From Methanocrinis alkalitolerans (GTDB lineage Archaea; Halobacteriota; Methanosarcinia; Methanotrichales; Methanotrichaceae): 64,000 nt of DNA. The stretch lies in the NCBI RefSeq assembly GCF_029167205.1, contig NZ_JARFPL010000006.1, positions 1-64,000 on the forward strand, read 5' to 3'. The translations under genes were made by a program, and so were the position numbers. Below, one piece after another: positions 59,154 to 64,000 of this stretch (position 1 is the stretch's first letter; each line of letters opens with the position of its first letter). A model generated the notes under the pieces. That model was not told where the DNA came from, ran no database searches, and saw nothing but the letters and a program-made list of their open reading frames with translations.

Positions 59154-59795
59154 TCAGCGGATCTCCCTCAGGATGGCGTCCGCCGAGGCCGCGGGGTTGG
59201 GCGACTCGGTGATACTCCTTCCGACGATGAGGCTGTCGGCCCCGGCTTTCAGGGCCGCCGAAGGCGATCCGCCCTGGACCCCCACCCCCGGCGAGATGAT
59301 CGCCCGGTCCCCGACGATAGACCTGATGAGCCTTATCCTCTCGGGCCTGGTGGCAGGGGCGACGACCCCGTCTACGGTGCAGTCCGCCGCCATCCGGGCG
59401 AGCCTCTCAGCGGCCGGGCCCATCAGCTCCTCAGCCCCGGGGTGGCTCATCTCCGTTACGGCGAAGACGAGGGCTCCGCCCTCCCGGGCGACGTCGACGC
59501 AGGCGGAGAGGCTGTCTTTCCCGACGAAGGCGTGGGCGATGATCCCGGCGGCGCCGGCCTCCAGGACCTGCTCGCAGATGAGGGTGTTGGTGTTGGGGAT
59601 GTCGGCGATCTTCAGGTCGGCGATCACCGGCGCGATCGAGGCGATCTCTCCAACGACGGAGAGCCCCGCCGCCAGGATGAGGGGGTAGCCGATCTTGACG
59701 TAGTCGATTCTGTCCTTGAGAAGGGTGGCGAGGTCGAGGGCTTTCTCTCTATCGAGGACGTCGAGGGCGAGGATGAGGCGAGAGTTTCGGATCAT
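59154..59795 (-). CDS. pyrF: Orotidine-5'-phosphate decarboxylase
   Basis: This 213-residue TIM-barrel enzyme has the opening LILALDVLDREKALDLATLL, the catalytic VIADLKIADIPNTN (D-x-K-x-x-D) and the phosphate-binding ISPGVGVQGGSPSAALKAGA. It makes UMP from OMP. The gene ends 50 bases before the thiamine-binding gene on the same strand. Confidence 0.95.
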   Translation of the reverse strand: MIRNSRLILALDVLDREKALDLATLLKDRIDYVKIGYPLILAAGLSVVGEIASIAPVIADLKIADIPNTNTLICEQVLEAGAAGIIAHAFVGKDSLSACVDVAREGGALVFAVTEMSHPGAEELMGPAAERLARMAADCTVDGVVAPATRPERIRLIRSIVGDRAIISPGVGVQGGSPSAALKAGADSLIVGRSITESPNPAASADAILREIR

Positions 59796-59915
59796 GGGGG
59801 TAAGGTGGGACGGTGGGGCTAAATTATCTTTTCGACCTTTAGGCTCATGTGACGGAAGCGACCGGCTCGGCTCCTTCAGTTAATCTGGCTCATCTGCTCG
59901 TCCGGCTCATGCGGC

Positions 59916-60722
59916 TCATCCCTTCTTTCCCGTCGCCTTGAAGAAGGTGTAGCAGAAGACCCCGTCCTCCTCCGCCGTCCGGTACAGGTCGGATACTCCC
60001 GAATCGAACTCCTGCTCCTCCATCAGGCCGGCTGCCAGGGCCGAGTCCCGGACCCCCTCGATCATGGCTGCGAAGGTCCTCCGAGTGAACCCGTCCGCCA
60101 TGGCGGGCCTGGACCCGTCGGCGTAGACCATCCGGGGGGAGACGCTGACCTCGGCAAACCCCGCCCGGACGAGGAGGGGATAAAGCTCCCGGCCTATCAT
60201 GGCGTTTCCCCCCGCCCGCTCCTGGAGGGTCACCTGGCAGTCGATGGCCCTGTGGGCGGCGGGGCTGTCGGGGTAGAAGTAGGCGGAGCCGTGGTCGCCT
60301 TCGATCGCCGTGACCGTCCCGCCGGGCTTTATGAACTCCTTGAGGATGGAGAGGGCCTCGACGGGCCTCGGGAGATGTTCCAAAACGAAGCAGACGAAGA
60401 GATGGTCGAAGGTCCCCTTCCGGAAGGGGAGGCTGAAGATGTCCCCCTGGAGGACCCGGACGTTTCCGATCCCTGCGGCCGCCGCCCTCCCCCTCGCCTC
60501 CGCGGCGGAGGGGCGGGAGATCTCGAGGGCGATGATCTTCGCCCCGGGGCTATTTTTTGCGAGGGGGAGGGTCTGGGCTCCGACGCCGCAGCCCGCCTCC
60601 AGGACGAGGGACCCCGGCGGGTACGAGGTGTCGGAGTGGAGGAGGTCGACGAGGGTCGCCGCCTGGTCCTGGAGGCGGGTGCTCTCGCGGGGGTGGTAGC
60701 CGTGGACGTAGGGGTCGGCCAT
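59916..60722 (-). CDS. SAM-dependent methyltransferase
   Basis: This 268-residue class I methyltransferase has motif I LVLEAGCGVGAQTLPLAKNS, motif II IIALEISRPSAAEARG, GNVRVLQGDIFSLPFRKGTF and FVCFVLEHLPRPVEALSILK. The N-terminal DPYVHGYHPRESTRLQDQA is seen in small-molecule methyltransferases of the UbiE/arsenite group. The substrate is unknown. It lies alone between pyrF and the deaminase gene. Confidence 0.88.
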   Translation of the reverse strand: MADPYVHGYHPRESTRLQDQAATLVDLLHSDTSYPPGSLVLEAGCGVGAQTLPLAKNSPGAKIIALEISRPSAAEARGRAAAAGIGNVRVLQGDIFSLPFRKGTFDHLFVCFVLEHLPRPVEALSILKEFIKPGGTVTAIEGDHGSAYFYPDSPAAHRAIDCQVTLQERAGGNAMIGRELYPLLVRAGFAEVSVSPRMVYADGSRPAMADGFTRRTFAAMIEGVRDSALAAGLMEEQEFDSGVSDLYRTAEEDGVFCYTFFKATGKKG

Positions 60723-60835
60723 AGTTGGGTCTTTGCCGGGCGGTTTATATCAGGATATCCGATGATTGTAGGCCAAAATTTCAGAGCGGTCGCAGGACAT
60801 ATTCCTTCAATGAAAACTCCATCTAAATTCCCAGT

Positions 60836-61300
60836 TCAATACACCCTCCTCCCCGGCCTCCTCTCCCACTCCTCCAGAACCTCGATACACCTATCCCGGT
60901 CCACGTTCACCATCTCCATCTCCTCGGCCTCCGCCTCGCCCCGGATGACCTGGTAGATCAAGCTGTCGTCGAAGCCGATCCCGGCCACGTCCTCCCGGGT
61001 CGTCCCGTAGACGAGCCGCCTGATCCTCGCCCAGAAGATGGCGGCAAAGCACATGGGGCAGGGCTGCGAGGTCGAGTAGATCTCGCAAGTCGAGAGGTCG
61101 TAGCGCCCCAAAATCGAGGAGGCCTCCCGGATCGCCAGGATCTCGGCGTGGGCGGTGGGGTCGTTACGCTTCAGGACCTCGTTATGGGCCTTGGAGATGA
61201 CGACGCCATCCCGGACGACGACGGCGCCGAAGGGGCCGCCGTCGTCGTTCTCAATCCCGGCCCGGGCCTCCTCCAGGGCGAGGGCCAGAAACTCGTTCAT
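60836..61300 (-). CDS. Nucleoside/guanine deaminase family protein
   Basis: This 154-residue zinc deaminase has PTAHAEILAIREAS (zinc His and catalytic Glu) and SQPCPMCFAAIFWARIRRLV (two zinc Cys). The layout and C-terminal region resemble guanine deaminase GuaD more than the tRNA adenosine deaminase. ATG at 61300 (MNEFLALALEEARAG) is preferred; a frame from 61333 would add residues coded by a purine-rich repeat. It converts guanine or a related base. Confidence 0.88.
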   Translation of the reverse strand: MNEFLALALEEARAGIENDDGGPFGAVVVRDGVVISKAHNEVLKRNDPTAHAEILAIREASSILGRYDLSTCEIYSTSQPCPMCFAAIFWARIRRLVYGTTREDVAGIGFDDSLIYQVIRGEAEAEEMEMVNVDRDRCIEVLEEWERRPGRRVY

Positions 61301-61311
61301 CGACCGCGCCT

Positions 61312-61382
61312 CTTCATCCCTTCCTCCCTTCATCCCTTCCTCCCTTCATCCCTTCCTCCCTTCCTCCCTTCCTCCCTTCTTC
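61312..61382. repeat. Low-complexity CCCTTCCT/CATCC repeat upstream of the deaminase
   Basis: A pyrimidine-rich stretch repeats cccttcctcccttcatc units on the plus strand. On the minus strand it reads as purine-rich GGAGG and ATG-containing units just ahead of the deaminase start. A TATA-like gatataaa (about 61448-61455, minus strand) upstream would put this repeat in the 5' untranslated region. Confidence 0.8.
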
Positions 61383-61466
61383 ATCACTTACTCTATTCAT
61401 CCCTTCATTCATCCGCCCGGACGGTTGATCCGACCATTTCATCCGGCTTTATATCATCCGGCTACA

Positions 61467-62630
61467 TCATCCGGCTATCAGGTCCATGACGTCCCTTCGG
61501 GGGCTGTGGCCGACCGCCTTCTCCGCCTCCCCCATCCTGACGAGCATCTGTATAGTCTCGCCCTCCCCGGCGAACCTCTCGTGGACCTCCAGGTAGAGCG
61601 CCCCCATCTCGGGGTACTCCTCCAGGACCTGGCTCACCGGCTGCATGCTGATCCCCATGACGGTCCCGGCGAGCTGGAGCCGCTGGTAGACGATCCCCGC
61701 CCTCACCTGGTCGGTTCTGCTGTTTGCGTCGGTGACGATGATGGCGTAGGCGGGGGTCCGCTCCAGCCGCTCCACCTCCCCCTTCCTCCAGGAATCTGCC
61801 ATCCTCTCATCCCCCAGGGGGATTATGGTGCCAAACCCCTGGACGAGGGCCTGGAGGAGACCGGGCATCCCCTGGGAGTCGAGGGTGAGGCCGTCCCGGT
61901 GGAGGTTCTTCTCCCCCTCGTTGATCCTGAAGATCTCCCCGGTCTCCCTCATGGGGCCGGAAAGCTCCGACTCCACCTCAATCCCCCGAACCGCCAGGTC
62001 CCGGATCGCCTCCAGGTCGGCCTTCTCCTGGAATATCAGGACGGCAACTCCGGGCTCGCCGCTCAGGTCCAGTAGCTTTTGGACCTCCCCATCGGTCAGG
62101 GGCCGGTCGAGGTAAGGGGTCCGGGTCGTCACCCTGTCGAAGATCGCCCCGTACAGAGGCGACCGCCTCGCCTCGCCAGGTACGAGGGCGACCCGGGCGA
62201 CGGGTCTAGTCTCCATGCTCGATGCCGACCCCTCGGGATCGATCTCCCCCTCAGTGAAGAGGTCGATCTCCGGGGTGAAGCCGAGCTCTTCCGCCCCGAT
62301 CCTGACGTTCTCCAGGAACGTCCCCTGGCTCACCACGATCTGCCTTGATAGGGGGTCCACCTCCGGGAGAAGCCGCTTGGGATCGACGAAGAGGGTGAAG
62401 GCGAGGCCGTCCTCTTCGAGGCGGACCGTCCAGGGCTGGATGTTGTGGGAGCTGGGGGCGAGGAGCCCGAAGGCGACCGTCTGGAGCCTGGGGTCGTCAA
62501 ACCCCTCATGATACGACCTCTCCCAGGGGTCGAGATACTCTTTTGGATGGTGGATCCCGCCGGCGAAAAGGAGGACTACCAATGCCACCGCCAATAGGAT
62601 CGCCGATCCGATCAGGGCTTTTCTCATCAT
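61467..62630 (-). CDS. Membrane-anchored nitroreductase-like protein
   Basis: This 387-residue protein has an N-terminal membrane anchor (ALIGSAILLAVALVVLLFAG) and then a nitroreductase-like fold: LLAPSSHNIQPWTVRLEEDG, FVDPKRLLPEVDPLSRQIVV, FDRVTTRTPYLDRPLTD and AGTVMGISMQPVSQVLEEYP. The layout is similar to Acg-type proteins of actinobacteria that hide or store FMN. A reductase on the outer or inner membrane face is possible. It overlaps the next flavoprotein gene by four bases. Confidence 0.8.
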   Translation of the reverse strand: MMRKALIGSAILLAVALVVLLFAGGIHHPKEYLDPWERSYHEGFDDPRLQTVAFGLLAPSSHNIQPWTVRLEEDGLAFTLFVDPKRLLPEVDPLSRQIVVSQGTFLENVRIGAEELGFTPEIDLFTEGEIDPEGSASSMETRPVARVALVPGEARRSPLYGAIFDRVTTRTPYLDRPLTDGEVQKLLDLSGEPGVAVLIFQEKADLEAIRDLAVRGIEVESELSGPMRETGEIFRINEGEKNLHRDGLTLDSQGMPGLLQALVQGFGTIIPLGDERMADSWRKGEVERLERTPAYAIIVTDANSRTDQVRAGIVYQRLQLAGTVMGISMQPVSQVLEEYPEMGALYLEVHERFAGEGETIQMLVRMGEAEKAVGHSPRRDVMDLIAG

Positions 62631-64000
62631 AGTTCATCCCTCGTGGAGGCATCGAGAGCCCTGATATCTTGGTCAGAACCCCCTCCAGATCCTCGGGGAA
62701 TATCTTCCTTCGGCGGCATCAGGTTGGCGAAGGCCCGGCTGACGACCTCGCTCATGGCCGGATGGATCACCAGAGCCCTCCCGATCGGCCCATAGTCCTC
62801 GTCCCCGGCGTTCATCAGGTACACGACCTGCTGGACGAGCTCCGCCGCCCCGGTCCCGGCGATGGAGCAGCCCAAAATACGGCCGTCCCCGGCGCTGACG
62901 ACGACCTTCACCAGGCTTTCCTCCTCTGCCATGGCGTACCCCTTGGTGACGTCGCCGTACTCGGCCCTCCCCACCAGGACCTTATATCCTGCGGCCTTCG
63001 CCACCGCATCCGTCATCCCCACCGACCCCACCTGGGGATGTGTGAAGACGGCATGAGGGACTGCGTGGTAGTCCATCTTCTGGCCGGATTGGCCGAAGGC
63101 GTTGTTCCAGGCGACCCTCGCCTCGCGGTTGGCGACGTGCCGGAACATATGCTTTCCTATGGCGTCGCCGAAGGCCCATATTCCCTCCCGACTCGTCTCC
63201 ATCCGGTCGTTCACCACGATCCAGCCGGAGCGGTCGACCTCGACCCCCGTCTTCTCCGGCTTGAGGATGTCGGAGTTGGGTCTCCTCCCCAGGGCGACCA
63301 TCACCTCCTCGGCGGCGAACTCTCCGACGGCGTCGGCCGCGAGGTCCAGGGCGGAGACGACCTTGCGCCCTCCCACCTTCTCCACCTTCACCGCCTCGTG
63401 CCCGGTCCTGACGTCGACGTATCTGGAGAGGCGCCGTTTCACGATCCCGCAGATCTCGGGGTCCTCGTCCTTCAGGAGCAACCGGTTTCTTCCGATGATG
63501 GTGACCTTCGTGCCCAGGGCGGAGAAGAAGTGGCCGTACTCCGAGGCGAGGTAACCCCCGCCGAGGATGATGAGGCTCTCGGGGAGACGCTCCAGCGATA
63601 GGACGGAGACGTTGTCGATGTACCCCGACTCCGCAAGGCCGGGTATGGGTGGGACCAGCGGCCTCGACCCCGAGGCTATGAAGATCTTGGGGGCGGTGAT
63701 CGTCTCGCCTCCGATCTTGATCATAAAGTCGCCGACGAACTCCCCCCAGCCCCGGTACCAGTCGAGGTGCTCGTTTTTGGCGGCGGACCTCTCCATCTCG
63801 CCTCTTCCTTCGTCGACTATCGCCCGCATCCGCCCCATGATGAGGTCGAAGTCGATCCCCTCGATCCGGGCCTCGACGCCGACGGCATGAGCCGCCTCCA
63901 GGGTCCTGATGACGTCCGCAGGATATAAGAGGACCTTCGAGGGGATGCAGCCGTTGTTGAGACACGTCCCTCCCATGGGGCCGCGGTCGACGAGGGCGAC
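62627..64000 (-). CDS. Dihydrolipoamide dehydrogenase-like flavoprotein, partial
   Basis: The 5' end is cut by the right edge of the window. The part present shows the redox-active disulfide GGTCLNNGCIPSKVLLYPAD, the NAD-binding LIILGGGYLASEYGHFFSAL, the FAD-binding GIWAFGDAIGKHMFRHVANR and the dimer-domain VIHPAMSEVVSRAFANLM. It belongs to the disulfide oxidoreductase family with dihydrolipoamide dehydrogenase and mercuric reductase. No lipoyl enzyme genes are near, so the partner is unknown. It is coupled to the nitroreductase-like gene by a 4-base overlap. Confidence 0.9.
   Translation of the reverse strand, partial: VALVDRGPMGGTCLNNGCIPSKVLLYPADVIRTLEAAHAVGVEARIEGIDFDLIMGRMRAIVDEGRGEMERSAAKNEHLDWYRGWGEFVGDFMIKIGGETITAPKIFIASGSRPLVPPIPGLAESGYIDNVSVLSLERLPESLIILGGGYLASEYGHFFSALGTKVTIIGRNRLLLKDEDPEICGIVKRRLSRYVDVRTGHEAVKVEKVGGRKVVSALDLAADAVGEFAAEEVMVALGRRPNSDILKPEKTGVEVDRSGWIVVNDRMETSREGIWAFGDAIGKHMFRHVANREARVAWNNAFGQSGQKMDYHAVPHAVFTHPQVGSVGMTDAVAKAAGYKVLVGRAEYGDVTKGYAMAEEESLVKVVVSAGDGRILGCSIAGTGAAELVQQVVYLMNAGDEDYGPIGRALVIHPAMSEVVSRAFANLMPPKEDIPRGSGGGSDQDIRALDASTRDEL

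Overview
This window is from a methanogenic archaeon with GC-rich DNA. The evidence is: formylmethanofuran:tetrahydromethanopterin formyltransferase (ftr), a methanogenesis-marker-14 protein, archaeal purO, a four-subunit pyruvate:ferredoxin oxidoreductase, the archaeal exosome/proteasome superoperon, deoxyhypusine synthase, an intron-bearing tRNA-Tyr with C1-G72, and archaeal TATA boxes. High GC combined with a bacterial-type GrpE-DnaK-DnaJ set next to a thermosome gene points to Methanosarcinales, and my best guess is Methanothrix (Methanosaeta) close to M. harundinacea. That placement is inference.

Layout. 1-1463: the edge of an unknown gene, a decayed secreted-protein gene, and a vapBC toxin-antitoxin locus whose toxin is split by a 152-bp MITE-like element with 12-bp target duplications. 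1528-2478: a membrane-anchored alpha/beta hydrolase. 2558-16291: a complete type I-B CRISPR-Cas locus, entirely on the minus strand. It runs cas1-cas2-cas4, an AT-rich gap, cas8b-cas7-cas5-cas3-cas6, a leader, and a long array of 63 intact 37-bp repeats plus one degenerate terminal repeat. The effector genes are AT-richer than the adaptation genes and cas6. 16520-18770: a secreted protein and a cluster of antitoxin-like genes (orphan HicB, orphan MntA-type nucleotidyltransferase, intact hicBA). 18804-23297: ftr, purO and porCDAB. 23419-29286: an unknown Cys-containing protein, a PIN-ATPase-KH protein (PINA type), a geranylgeranyl-reductase-family flavoprotein, methanogenesis marker 14 and an unknown partner.

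29541-36958: the exosome superoperon (L15e, COG1325 RNA-binding protein, Rnp3, Rnp2, PsmA, SBDS, Rrp4, Rrp41, Rrp42, L37Ae, RpoP, Brix, Pcc1, prefoldin beta, then tRNA-Arg). It couples rRNA/tRNA processing, RNA decay, protein decay and translation. 37017-42378: a CooT-like protein, a lipoprotein, deoxyhypusine synthase facing away from a PLP-type arginine decarboxylase (two ends of one polyamine-to-hypusine route), and two small unknowns. 42379-42940: a hairpin-rich non-coding stretch and tRNA-Asp and tRNA-Tyr. 43103-44825: a phosphoesterase and two DNA-repair genes (ogt, endonuclease V). 44826-48205: a phosphate operon with pstS, pstB and two PhoU proteins but no permease genes. 48352-53865: thermosome, grpE, dnaK, dnaJ. 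54135-58632: two secreted paralogs sharing an unnamed repeat domain built on a GLDA motif, one with five Cys-rich modules. 58813-64000: a thiamine-binding-like protein, pyrF, a methyltransferase, a deaminase, a nitroreductase-like membrane protein and a truncated dihydrolipoamide-dehydrogenase-like flavoprotein.

The items most likely to reward follow-up are the GLDA-repeat/Cys-module surface proteins, the composition break and altered Cas4 in the CRISPR locus, the MITE in vapC, the permease-less pst operon and the hairpin-rich stretch near 42.4-42.5 kb. All family assignments come from reading motifs by eye. No database search was run.
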